Shown here: in pieces, positions 51,398 to 59,478 of the stretch
Layout of the letters: the number at the start of each line of letters is the position of its first letter
How positions within the stretch are numbered: position 1 is the first letter of the stretch
Source: Desertivirga brevis
GTDB taxonomy: Bacteria > Bacteroidota > Bacteroidia > Sphingobacteriales > Sphingobacteriaceae
Length of the DNA stretch: 64,000 nt
Assembly: GCF_017355835.1 (NCBI RefSeq)
Contig: NZ_JAFEWF010000001.1
Location: forward strand, 1,674,001 to 1,738,000
Reading direction: 5' to 3'
Made by a program: the position numbers and the translations under genes
The notes under the pieces: generated by a model
Databases searched by the model: none
What the model was told of the DNA's origin: nothing
What the model saw: only the letters and a program-made list of their open reading frames with translations

Positions 51398-53932
51398 TCA
51401 TTCCGTCAATCCTTTCACTATAATATTGTCAAACCAAGGCATTCCATCGTACGAACGAAGACCGACCATACCCTGCCGGTACTCAGCATCACTTACTGAA
51501 ACAAGAGGCTCTGTTGAACTGCCCAGATAAACACGAATTGAGGGACCTTTCGCCTTTACGGTTAAACGATACTTCTGCTCAGGATTCACTTTAAAAGCTG
51601 AGGAGGCAAGCATTTTGTACTTTTGATCAACTGCTTTGCCAATCTCAACCCGATTAAGAACAGGATTGACACCTACATAGTATCCTTCATAAAAATCTGC
51701 TCCAATAAATGGTTTCGAAACCCGGAATATGACTCCCGCATCTCCTTTTTCACCTGTTACGATATCAGTTTGAAAGGAAAAATCGCTGAACTGCGTGTGG
51801 CTTGCCAGCACCTTTGAACCATGAATACCAGCCCCCCACGACCCATGGTTGGAAGCATTCCGGATTGCCCCATCCTTCACAAACCACCCTCCTCCATAGA
51901 AGATCCAGCCATCCATTTTCCCATCTTCAAAGTTCGCAGTAAAAGTACCTTTTGTTGCTCTCTCTGACCCGACGAGAGGTAAGATAGAAATTCGAAGATT
52001 TTGAGCTCCATATGGGATCAGACTCAGCTCTTCTTCTGGCTCTGAAGATGTTACGGGACTATAAGGAACCTCAAAGGCGGATATATTGTTATATGAAATT
52101 GTCCATCCGGGAATTTTCTTTCCCTTTATTTTTAGGACTATCGGAGTATTAGCCGGATCGAAAGGATCATCGGTCAATCTACTTATTTCCACCTTGACCT
52201 GCTCGTCCAGGCTACCTTTGCTTAATACAAGTCCATAATTCCAGTCCTTGTTAGGATACAGTTCATAATCGGCAAAACCTGCAACAGAATGAACCTTCGT
52301 TATTACCTTTCTGGCGTCAACTTTCAAGGCATAAATCAGTGGTCCGCGTTCCACACTAACAGCATTATTCACCTGCCCGGTCAGCTTTACTTCCATAGGA
52401 AAGTTAAGCAGAACCTCGTCCCCATCCTTCCATTGCCTTTTTAAAGTCACTATCTTTCCTGATGATAAACCTGATTGTGTTTTTCCATTGATCTTTATAG
52501 TTGCGTTTTTGCACCATCCAGGGATCCGTAAGCGTAAAGGGAAAGTTGCTGATTCTTTCAAGGATAGTTTCAATCTTATCTGGTCTCCGAAGGGATAATC
52601 TGTTTCTTCAGAAACTTTCACAGGAATATTATTAGCAACTAACGCCCGCACTTCTACAGGTGCGTAGGTTAATATGGCTAGTCCTCCGTCAGGTGTCGCA
52701 GCCCAGCTATTTTTAACGAAATAGGGCCATCCCATGTGCATATTGAACCGACAGCATCCCATTCCCGAATACGGGCTTAATAATAAACTCTCGGGGTAAT
52801 CTTCATCAAAACCGTTGTGGCCACGTACGCAACGAACCTGATTAGGCTGCGTATAATAAAGGTGTTCTTTCAGATCTCTGCTAAATTGTGCTGGCAATGC
52901 ATTAAAAGCTATTTTTTCAAGTCGGTCGCCTATGCTCGGGTCTTCAATTATGCGAGCAGCCGTTTCCAAACTCTGCATCCATTCTACTACAGTGCAGGTC
53001 TCTGCTCCCTGAATAGAACTCTTGCCTGCAAGGAATTCTGTTCCCGATGCTATCCCTGTTGGTTGTGCATGATCCGAAATCAGATGATCTATTCCCTTAA
53101 AGAAAGCCTGTTTATAAAATTGATCCTGGGTGTGCTGATAAGCTATAGCAGGAAAGCGCAGCGCCTGACCTACGTTGACGCCGTGCTTTGTCTGGAAATC
53201 GTCTCCAAAATGATAGAACATATTCCGGCTAAAAATCTGCTTCCAGGGGTAGGCCTGCTTCTCAAGCAGAGATGCCAGCTCAAGCAAATGTTTCTCGCCG
53301 GTCTTGTTATAAAGCCAAAGTACAACCTCAATATTATCACCAGCCCTTGATTTACTCCAATCACGTAAGGGGCTGGCCGGAAGGTTTTGAACCTGGTATT
53401 TGAAATAGCTGCTAAGAAAAAGAATTACTTCCTGATCGCCTGTGGCCTCGTAAAAGCTTTTCAGCGCGTATAGCATGGGCATTCGCGGCCACCAATCATT
53501 CATCTGCTTTGGTCCGAAAAGGCCATTTTGCTGCTGACTATTTAAGGTATATTCTATCCACTTCCTGGCTTTTTCTTTTAACGTCTCACTATTCAGGGTA
53601 TAGGCGAGGGCGACCAAGCCTTTAACATAGTAGGCAGGCCTCTCCCATCCTTTTCCTGAGCCTCCAAGCCAATCAGAGTCCAAACCTAAATTATCAGGTT
53701 CAGGGTATAGCTCTTCGGCATACCCTGTTGCTCCATTTGCCTGCAGCTCTAATTGCTTAAGCAACCACCCTTTTGCTCTGATGCTCCCTAATGGAAGTTC
53801 TGCATAAGTAGATTTAAGAAGGGGAGCTCTGGAAAAGGCATAATCCGCTATGTTATTATTTTGCGCTACCACTTCACATTGCCAGAGTAAGGGCAAAATT
53901 AAAGTGCTTAACAACCTGAAAAATTTGCCCAT
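51398..53932 (-). CDS. GH127-type (beta-L-arabinofuranosidase-like) enzyme with C-terminal DUF1080-like module
   Basis: An 844-residue exported protein (signal about 1-24, ending EVVAQ). Residues about 30-430 form the (alpha/alpha)6 barrel of GH127 (LPLGSIRAKGWLLKQLELQ, GGSGKGWERPAYYVKGLVAL). The zinc/thiol site of HypBA1 is reproduced: Glu311 and Cys313 in GAETCTVVEW and Cys393-Cys394 in GMGCCRFNMHMG, the first of the pair being the expected nucleophile. Beta-sandwich domains follow (about 430-650). Residues about 660-844 are a concanavalin-like module (NFEDGKMDGWIFYGGGWFV, GDAGVIFRVSKP, VGLRSYDGMPWFDNI) resembling DUF1080. It is the first gene of the operon with the Gfo/Idh/MocA and DUF1080 genes. 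Its last codons run into the degenerate repeat. Confidence 0.9.
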   Translation of the reverse strand: MGKFFRLLSTLILPLLWQCEVVAQNNNIADYAFSRAPLLKSTYAELPLGSIRAKGWLLKQLELQANGATGYAEELYPEPDNLGLDSDWLGGSGKGWERPAYYVKGLVALAYTLNSETLKEKARKWIEYTLNSQQQNGLFGPKQMNDWWPRMPMLYALKSFYEATGDQEVILFLSSYFKYQVQNLPASPLRDWSKSRAGDNIEVVLWLYNKTGEKHLLELASLLEKQAYPWKQIFSRNMFYHFGDDFQTKHGVNVGQALRFPAIAYQHTQDQFYKQAFFKGIDHLISDHAQPTGIASGTEFLAGKSSIQGAETCTVVEWMQSLETAARIIEDPSIGDRLEKIAFNALPAQFSRDLKEHLYYTQPNQVRCVRGHNGFDEDYPESLLLSPYSGMGCCRFNMHMGWPYFVKNSWAATPDGGLAILTYAPVEVRALVANNIPVKVSEETDYPFGDQIRLKLSLKESATFPLRLRIPGWCKNATIKINGKTQSGLSSGKIVTLKRQWKDGDEVLLNFPMEVKLTGQVNNAVSVERGPLIYALKVDARKVITKVHSVAGFADYELYPNKDWNYGLVLSKGSLDEQVKVEISRLTDDPFDPANTPIVLKIKGKKIPGWTISYNNISAFEVPYSPVTSSEPEEELSLIPYGAQNLRISILPLVGSERATKGTFTANFEDGKMDGWIFYGGGWFVKDGAIRNASNHGSWGAGIHGSKVLASHTQFSDFSFQTDIVTGEKGDAGVIFRVSKPFIGADFYEGYYVGVNPVLNRVEIGKAVDQKYKMLASSAFKVNPEQKYRLTVKAKGPSIRVYLGSSTEPLVSVSDAEYRQGMVGLRSYDGMPWFDNIIVKGLTE

Positions 53933-54002
53933 TTAAATAGATGATTTTTAATCGGCGTATCAAAACTTAATCGGCACACACCTAATCAAAAATCACAAAA
54001 AC

Positions 54003-54047
54003 GCTCATCTAATACTTCTCATGTTTTAGCTTTTTTGTCTCAAATTG
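54003..54047. promoter_or_regulatory. Candidate regulator-binding cluster upstream of GH127
   Basis: CTCA occurs at 54004-54007, 54018-54021 and 54039-54042, the last in TTTTGTCTCAAATTG, recalling the cluster at 42995-43037. It is about 70-110 nt upstream of the GH127 start. Confidence 0.33.
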
Positions 54048-54107
54048 CTCTTACAAGTTAATTAAAGCTGTAAAAATCAGATCCTACCATGAGCCAGAAA
54101 CCATGTA

Positions 54108-54632
54108 TTACCAGCTTACCTCTAAGTAAAAAGCCTCTTCACCCTCCATTAGAACAACGCTTACCTTAGGGAAAGATCGAGGATCTGGTTTGCAAGTTCT
54201 TACCATGCCTGTCAAAACTCCTTTGCCGTACTCGGGGGGATAAGGAGTATGCATTTTTAACCGGGCAAACTTCATTTCTTCATCGAAGCTTTCCAATACG
54301 AAATATCCTACCTCCCCATTTATATGATTGCTTTTATAGGCAGCATCGAGGTTGATTAGGAGTGACTTAAAATCTGCATTTGGATCAGGTACGGTAGCTC
54401 CTCTTCCTTTACCAAGCGTAAAAATAGTATTGGGACCATAAGTTATCGAAACAGCCTTAAGGGCATCCAGCCAGTCTTGCTCATGATACCATCCCTCAGG
54501 AACCAAGTCTGTAAGTCCATGTTTATTCAGAAGGTCATCAATATTCATGTTGTGTTCCTTCAGAATATTTACAGCTGATAATATTGCACGGCCGCTTACT
54601 TTATTCTCCTCTGCAAAAGCTTTGTAATACAT
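54108..54632 (-). CDS. Unnamed conserved protein, possible V4R/H-NOX-like sensor fold
   Basis: I prefer the start at 54632 (MYYKAFAEENKVSGRAIL), 174 residues; a start at 54722 would add 30 residues with no family character. A helical N-terminal half (SAVNILKEHNMNIDDLLNKH, WYHEQDWLDALKAVS) is followed by YGPNTIFTLGKGRG, NLDAAYKSNHINGEVGYFVL, HTPYPPEYGKGVLTGMVR and a closing FYLEVSW. The order helix bundle, yGp-tlf-lGk, lD-aY--NH--G and (N/T)PYP--y--G is shared with a family of small bacterial sensor-like domains that I relate only loosely to V4R/H-NOX folds. Divergent from the TonB-dependent receptor at 54930, it may regulate or accompany it. The function is unknown. Confidence 0.65.
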   Translation of the reverse strand: MYYKAFAEENKVSGRAILSAVNILKEHNMNIDDLLNKHGLTDLVPEGWYHEQDWLDALKAVSITYGPNTIFTLGKGRGATVPDPNADFKSLLINLDAAYKSNHINGEVGYFVLESFDEEMKFARLKMHTPYPPEYGKGVLTGMVRTCKPDPRSFPKVSVVLMEGEEAFYLEVSW

Positions 54633-54770
54633 AATTGTTGTTATTAATTCTTGTACGGCTAAACTGACATAAGGGTTCTCGCAAGAGCTTTGAAAGAACA
54701 ATATTGCTCTGATAATCAACATTATAATTAACCTTCCGAGAAAATAATTTCTATAAATATAAATTGATCC

Positions 54771-54778
54771 TATATTTG
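54771..54778 (+). promoter_or_regulatory. -7 element of the TonB-dependent receptor promoter
   Basis: TATATTTG matches TAnnTTTG, with a weak TTT(C) at about 20 nt upstream. The start of transcription would be near 54785, leaving a leader of about 145 nt. The sequence right after it (CTACTAATTCTATAG) may be a regulator site. Confidence 0.45.
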
Positions 54779-54929
54779 CCTACTAATTCTATAGAGTTAC
54801 AAAAAATGCGACAAACTGAATGGGCGTTCACTCCTGTTTAAGAACATGCAAAGGAAGGTGCCTCCAGTTAGCTTTCAGTTAAGCCTCAATAGATGAGTAT
54901 CAATCGGTCAATTAAACAATAATCACTAA

Positions 54930-57506
54930 ATGATGAAACGTTTTACGTATGCTTTAAAATTAATAACCCTATCTGCTTTGTTATTTAGCTTTACTCCCTT
55001 ACTAGCCCAAAATATTGTAAGCGGAATTGTAAAAGATAGCAGAGGTCCTCTTTTAGGTGCAAGTGTGGCTGTAAGAGGCACTAAGCTTTCTACTACAACA
55101 GATTCTTTAGGACATTTCAGAATTGCGGTAAATATCCCGACTCCTTTTTACTTAAGGGTTAGCTATGTGAGTTATAAAGCACAGGATTTCCAGGTGATTA
55201 AATTCGAGGATAAGCCCTTGGAGTTCACCCTTGTTGACGCTTCTCAACTTGAAGAAGTTGTTGTCACGTCCCGCAGGCGTTCAGAAGTATTACAAGACGT
55301 ACCAATTCCCATTTCGGTAGTAGGTGGAAGACAGCTGGAAGAATCCGGAGCCTTCAATGCAAACAGGGTGAAAGAACTCGTTCCTTCTGTTCAGTTCTAC
55401 TCTTCAAACCCAAGAAATACTACGCTTAATATCCGTGGTCTGGGTTCTACTTTTGGTCTGACAAATGACGGAATCGACCCGGGTGTTGGCTTTTATGTAG
55501 ACGGCGTATACTACGCACGTCCTGCAGCAGGAACTTTCGACTTTGTAGATGTAGAGAGGTTAGAGGTTCTGCGCGGACCTCAGGGAACCTTATTTGGTAA
55601 AAACACTACTTCTGGTGCGATAAACATCACTACACGTAAACCTACTTTCAGTCCTGAAGCCAGCTTTGAAACGAGTTTTGGAAACTTCGGATATATACAG
55701 GCTAAAGCCTCAGTAAGTGGTCCTCTTGGTGATAAATTCGCAGCTCGCCTATCATTCTCAGGTACCCAGCGTGATGGTGTAATTGAAAATATTCGCACCT
55801 TGAAAAATATCAACGACATTAACAACTTAGGCTTCCGCGGACAATTGCTATTTAAGCCTTCTGATAATGTATCATTACTCTTGGCTGCTGATAATTCACG
55901 TCAGCGTCCTGATGGCTATGCCCAAATCGTAGCAGGTGTTGCACCCACTCTAAGACCAGCTTATCGCCAGTTTAACGCAATTATCTCCGACCTCGGATAT
56001 ACACTTCCGAGCACTAATCCTTTTGATCGTAAAGTAGACCACGATACTCCGTGGAACTCGGGTAATGATCTGGGCGGAGTGTCTTTAAATGCAGATATAA
56101 AAGTTGGCCCTGGTACACTGACTTCTACCACTGCATGGAGATACTGGAAGTGGGATCCTTCAAACGACCGTGACTTCACAGGTTTACAATCTCTTGCTAA
56201 GTCCAACAACTATTCTAAACATCAGAACTGGTCGCAGGAGGTTCGCTATAGCGGAGAACTTTCAGATAAATTGAGCGGTGTTGTTGGATTGTTCTATATC
56301 GATCAGGAAGTTCAGACAGACCCTGTAGCTATTGAGGAATCAGGAACTGCAACCTGGCGTTTTTCCCAAAGCACGACCAGTGATCTTTGGAAAACACCCG
56401 GATTATTTGAAGGATATGGCATCCAGAATAGATTCTCCATCAAATCGCAGAGTGCTGCAGCTTTTGCGAACGTAGACTGGGAAGTAGCGAAAGGATTACA
56501 CGTATTACCAGGTATCCGTTTCAATTACGATAAGAAAGTTGTGTCTTACAGCAGGACAACCTACGGAGGACTGCAGACTACAGACCCTGCCTTGTTAGCT
56601 CTAAAAGCTCTTGTTTATACTAATCAGGCATACGATACTGATGCTGACGAGAACAACTTCACGTATCAGTTGACTTTGGCGTACAGGCCCAACAAAAGAA
56701 TCAATGCCTTTGCCACTTACTCAACCAGCTTCAAGCCAATAGGTGTAAACGTATCAGGGCTACCAACAGTGAACGGGGCTGCAGCTTTAGACCTGGCGGT
56801 TATCAGGCCGGAAGATACTAAGCATTACGAGTTCGGTGTCAAAACAAATCCAATTAATAACTTTACCTTGAATCTAACCGTTCACAATTCAGATATCCGT
56901 GATTATCAAACTAACGTACAATCACCAGAAGTTGGTGTAAATCGCGGGTACCTTGCTAATGCTGAAAAAGTAAGGGTTAGAGGAGTTGAGTTGGATGCAA
57001 ACATCAAAGTGAACCAAAACTTCTCCTTCTATGGTTCCGGAGCCTACACTGATGGAAAATACGTTCGCTTTACCAATGCTCCTCTTCCTCTCGAAGAAAC
57101 AGGTTTGACCGTTGACGGCAAGCAAGTTGCATTTAAAGATATATCAGGAGGAAAACTTCCGGGAATTTCTGAGTGGGCAGGATCTTTAGGTGGCGAGTTT
57201 AGTACCGCTGCTAAACTATTGAAAAAGGAATCAAGGTTCTTCACCGCACTTGATCTTTCATCACGCTCTGGCTTTTCATCAAGCCCTTCACCCTCTAAAT
57301 ATTTGAACGTTCCAGGATACGCTTTATTTAATGCACGACTTGGATTCAAATCTTTCAGTGGTTTATCCGCTTATGTTTGGGGACGTAACCTATTCGATCG
57401 CAATTACTTCGAGCAATTGCTTCCGGCCGGAGGAAATGCCGGTCACTATGCAGGAGTGTTAGGCGATCCAAGAACATTTGGATTAACGTTGAGATATTCT
57501 TTATAA
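54930..57506 (+). CDS. TonB-dependent outer-membrane receptor (non-SusC type)
   Basis: An 858-residue receptor with a signal peptide (about 1-27, ending TPLLAQ). A CarboxypepD_reg-like domain (about 28-110: SGIVKDSRGPLLGASVAVRG) leads into a TonB-box-like LEEVVVTSRRRSEVLQDVPI. The plug follows (about 118-240: LNIRGLGSTFGLTND, GFYVDGVYYARP, VERLEVLRGPQGTLFGKNTT), then a 22-strand-type barrel ending in a C-terminal aromatic strand (TFGLTLRYSL). It has no SusD partner and looks like a receptor for a small ligand such as a chelate, vitamin or organosulfur compound. A nearby TauE/SafE permease makes a sulfur ligand conceivable, but they converge and are 0.9 kb apart. It ends at a very strong terminator. 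Confidence 0.94.
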   Translation: MMKRFTYALKLITLSALLFSFTPLLAQNIVSGIVKDSRGPLLGASVAVRGTKLSTTTDSLGHFRIAVNIPTPFYLRVSYVSYKAQDFQVIKFEDKPLEFTLVDASQLEEVVVTSRRRSEVLQDVPIPISVVGGRQLEESGAFNANRVKELVPSVQFYSSNPRNTTLNIRGLGSTFGLTNDGIDPGVGFYVDGVYYARPAAGTFDFVDVERLEVLRGPQGTLFGKNTTSGAINITTRKPTFSPEASFETSFGNFGYIQAKASVSGPLGDKFAARLSFSGTQRDGVIENIRTLKNINDINNLGFRGQLLFKPSDNVSLLLAADNSRQRPDGYAQIVAGVAPTLRPAYRQFNAIISDLGYTLPSTNPFDRKVDHDTPWNSGNDLGGVSLNADIKVGPGTLTSTTAWRYWKWDPSNDRDFTGLQSLAKSNNYSKHQNWSQEVRYSGELSDKLSGVVGLFYIDQEVQTDPVAIEESGTATWRFSQSTTSDLWKTPGLFEGYGIQNRFSIKSQSAAAFANVDWEVAKGLHVLPGIRFNYDKKVVSYSRTTYGGLQTTDPALLALKALVYTNQAYDTDADENNFTYQLTLAYRPNKRINAFATYSTSFKPIGVNVSGLPTVNGAAALDLAVIRPEDTKHYEFGVKTNPINNFTLNLTVHNSDIRDYQTNVQSPEVGVNRGYLANAEKVRVRGVELDANIKVNQNFSFYGSGAYTDGKYVRFTNAPLPLEETGLTVDGKQVAFKDISGGKLPGISEWAGSLGGEFSTAAKLLKKESRFFTALDLSSRSGFSSSPSPSKYLNVPGYALFNARLGFKSFSGLSAYVWGRNLFDRNYFEQLLPAGGNAGHYAGVLGDPRTFGLTLRYSL

Positions 57507-57520
57507 TAGAAGAAAATAAA

Positions 57521-57565
57521 GCAAAAATAAAGGCCGGCAACTAAATTGCCGGCCTTTATTTTTGC
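57521..57565. terminator. Strong 20-bp perfect terminator hairpin
   Basis: A perfect 20-bp inverted repeat (57521-57540 with 57546-57565, 5-nt loop) has a G/C-rich core, A-run on the left and T-run on the right. It starts 15 nt after the receptor's stop. Confidence 0.95.
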
Positions 57566-58381
57566 AGTACAATTTTCCTGTTCATAATTACAAATTCTTT
57601 TATTTTTCAATAAACTTATTTGCTTACCGCTGCCCCTCAGGAGAGTACACCTTTCGAGAAGAATCCTGCGGCGAATTCTAAGTGCGTATAATGCCTGGTA
57701 TAGTTAATAAAGCTAACGGTAGTATAGCGGCATCAGGAGAATTCAGGAAAGGTGCAAGCCTTGGGAAACAATGAAGAACTCTATTTTTCAGACTTATTCC
57801 CACCCTAAAGCAAGGAGATGCGAAACGCACTCGGCACTGCTTCTTACTATTGGTTATTGGCAAAGGAATCTTACGAATCTCCTCCGTACCTGAAAAAACC
57901 TTGCAACGTATTTAAAATTAAATTCTGTGATCAAAGTGAACTTGGAAGAGAGCCTTGCCTGAAAATTCCAGAATTTTATCTTGTTAACGTGATAAAAGGA
58001 AAGAATTATACTTCCGGGTTATCCGTAGATATTGGTATCGCTTAGGTTTCTGATAATCCCGAGGAGAGTCAGCAATAAGTGGTTTCAACTGGATATCCCT
58101 CATAAAAAAGTAAAAAGGCAGGAAGAGGTATATTGCTTAAACTTAAGCCAGGCAAAGTTCCATTACCTCGCAGTTGTGATGAGTATAAAGGAGATCAATA
58201 CAAAAGATCAGGACCTAATACCAGCGTTTATATTATTTACTAATACCGCAAGCCCGAAAACCTCTGAAAAAACAGGACAAGGAACTTCTTCTACAGAAGA
58301 GACGCCGGGGTAAAACGTCTCTTCGCTTTCAACGAAAACAAGTTTGCAAGAATTAACGTAGGGCTTCTCCTAAATGTTACT
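57566..58381. other. 816-nt stretch without a recognisable gene
   Basis: Short open frames exist on the plus strand (57818-58045, 58032-58313), but their translations lack protein-family character and they overlap each other. The only structure is a 9-bp hairpin at 58296-58324. The region may be a decayed gene or an uncharacterised RNA-bearing spacer. Confidence 0.5.
58296..58324. other. Hairpin downstream of TauE/SafE gene
   Basis: A perfect 9-bp stem GAAGAGACG/CGTCTCTTC with an 11-nt loop. It has no clear T-run on either strand, so at most a weak terminator. Confidence 0.45.
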
Positions 58382-59275
58382 TTAGAAGTACTTAACAAGC
58401 GTTTTCAAACTAAGCAGGATCAATAAAACACCAACCAGCACTGTAATAGGTTTTCTAGGTATTTTATTAACCAGATAAGCACCCAGAGGAGCTGCAATGA
58501 TTCCACCTACAATTAATCCCGCAATTACCTGCCATCCACTTATCCCATCGAAAAGCATAAAGGTAATTCCACTTGCAAAGGCTACGGCGAATTCAGCAGT
58601 ATTTACTGAGCCGATAGTGTAACGTGGGTCTCTGCCCTGTCCCATCAACGTTGATGTAACAATAGGTCCCCAACCTCCACCACCTATCGAATCCATAAAA
58701 CCTCCAAATAAGGCAAGGACTCCAAGTTTTTTTGTCTTTCTTTTCTGAATATTTCTCTTTAAGCCCTTTATGATAATTACGGTGGCTAGGATGATCATAT
58801 ATCCTGCTATGAAGGGTTTGATTACATTCCCGTCTATTACGTCTGACAGTAAATATGCGCCGGTGATAGATCCAGCAACTCCTGGTATAAGCAGGCTCAA
58901 TACAAGTTTCTTATTAATATTCTTGAATTTATAATGGGAGATTGCAGAAACTCCTGTAGTAAACATCTCTGCAACGTGCACCCCCATGCTACTTATTGCA
59001 GGAGGAACGCCGAATGAAAGCAGTAATGAGGTTGACGTTGCACCATAACCCATCCCAAGGGTACTGTCAACTAATTGAGCAAAAACTCCAATTAACAAGA
59101 AAATTAGGAATTCAGAATTTAATCCCTCCTTTATTCCCGCAATTGAAAAGCTGGAATGATAATTAAAGATAATGATCGAAAGTAAACCAACAACCAGTAC
59201 TGAAGGAATAACGTACCATAGGTAGCCCGACTTTCCCTTAATCTCTACGGTGTTTTGTTGAATATTTGCTGACAT
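58382..59275 (-). CDS. TauE/SafE family membrane permease
   Basis: A 297-residue inner-membrane protein with about 8 hydrophobic segments. Family signatures are present in both halves: LLIGVFAQLVDSTLGMGYGA with PPAISSMGVHVAEMFTTGVS, and ALFGGFMDSIGGGGWGPIVT with YTIGSVNTAEFAVAFASGIT, followed by GGIIAAPLGAYLVNKIPRK. TauE/SafE proteins export sulfite or sulfoacetate or move other organic anions. The gene is alone on its strand, convergent with the TonB-dependent receptor and upstream of nothing else. The A/T-rich upstream region contains a TATAATATAGGTAGATT-like stretch that faintly recalls the sequence behind the receptor's promoter. Confidence 0.9.
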   Translation of the reverse strand: MSANIQQNTVEIKGKSGYLWYVIPSVLVVGLLSIIIFNYHSSFSIAGIKEGLNSEFLIFLLIGVFAQLVDSTLGMGYGATSTSLLLSFGVPPAISSMGVHVAEMFTTGVSAISHYKFKNINKKLVLSLLIPGVAGSITGAYLLSDVIDGNVIKPFIAGYMIILATVIIIKGLKRNIQKRKTKKLGVLALFGGFMDSIGGGGWGPIVTSTLMGQGRDPRYTIGSVNTAEFAVAFASGITFMLFDGISGWQVIAGLIVGGIIAAPLGAYLVNKIPRKPITVLVGVLLILLSLKTLVKYF

Positions 59276-59478
59276 ATATAAAGTAATAGACTACAAAAAT
59301 AGAGAAAAATAACAAAGTATATAATATAGGTAGATTATATTTTAAAACTTCCTACTTAATAATGTAAAGAGGCTCGCCGTAAACTTTGTATCCGGGACTA
59401 ACAAAATGTGGATTAGGTTCAAAAAAGCGACCCCACTTGCATATGATGCTGCTTTTGATGGGACTATTTAAGGATCTG

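Noticed and set aside
51299..51499. Plus-strand ORF translating to repeated IHSF units
   Set aside because: It is the translation of the ATTC microsatellite and overlaps the GH127 3' end on the other strand; it has no independent support.
52817..53350. 177-codon plus-strand open frame
   Set aside because: Antisense to the GH127 catalytic domain, whose conserved residues are clear.
54940..54955. AAACGTTTTA at the start of the TonB-dependent receptor gene as a LacI operator
   Set aside because: It lies within the coding sequence (MKRFTY), lacks the left CTAA half and is about 160 nt past the -7 box.
57700..57860. Possible cobalamin riboswitch
   Set aside because: Only short pieces (GGTGCAAGCC, AAGGAGA) resemble it; the conserved CTGTCCCGC core and the downstream gene are missing.
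57818..58313. Two overlapping plus-strand ORFs of 75 and 93 codons
   Set aside because: No family character or good ribosome site; they overlap in different frames and lie in a spacer between convergent genes.
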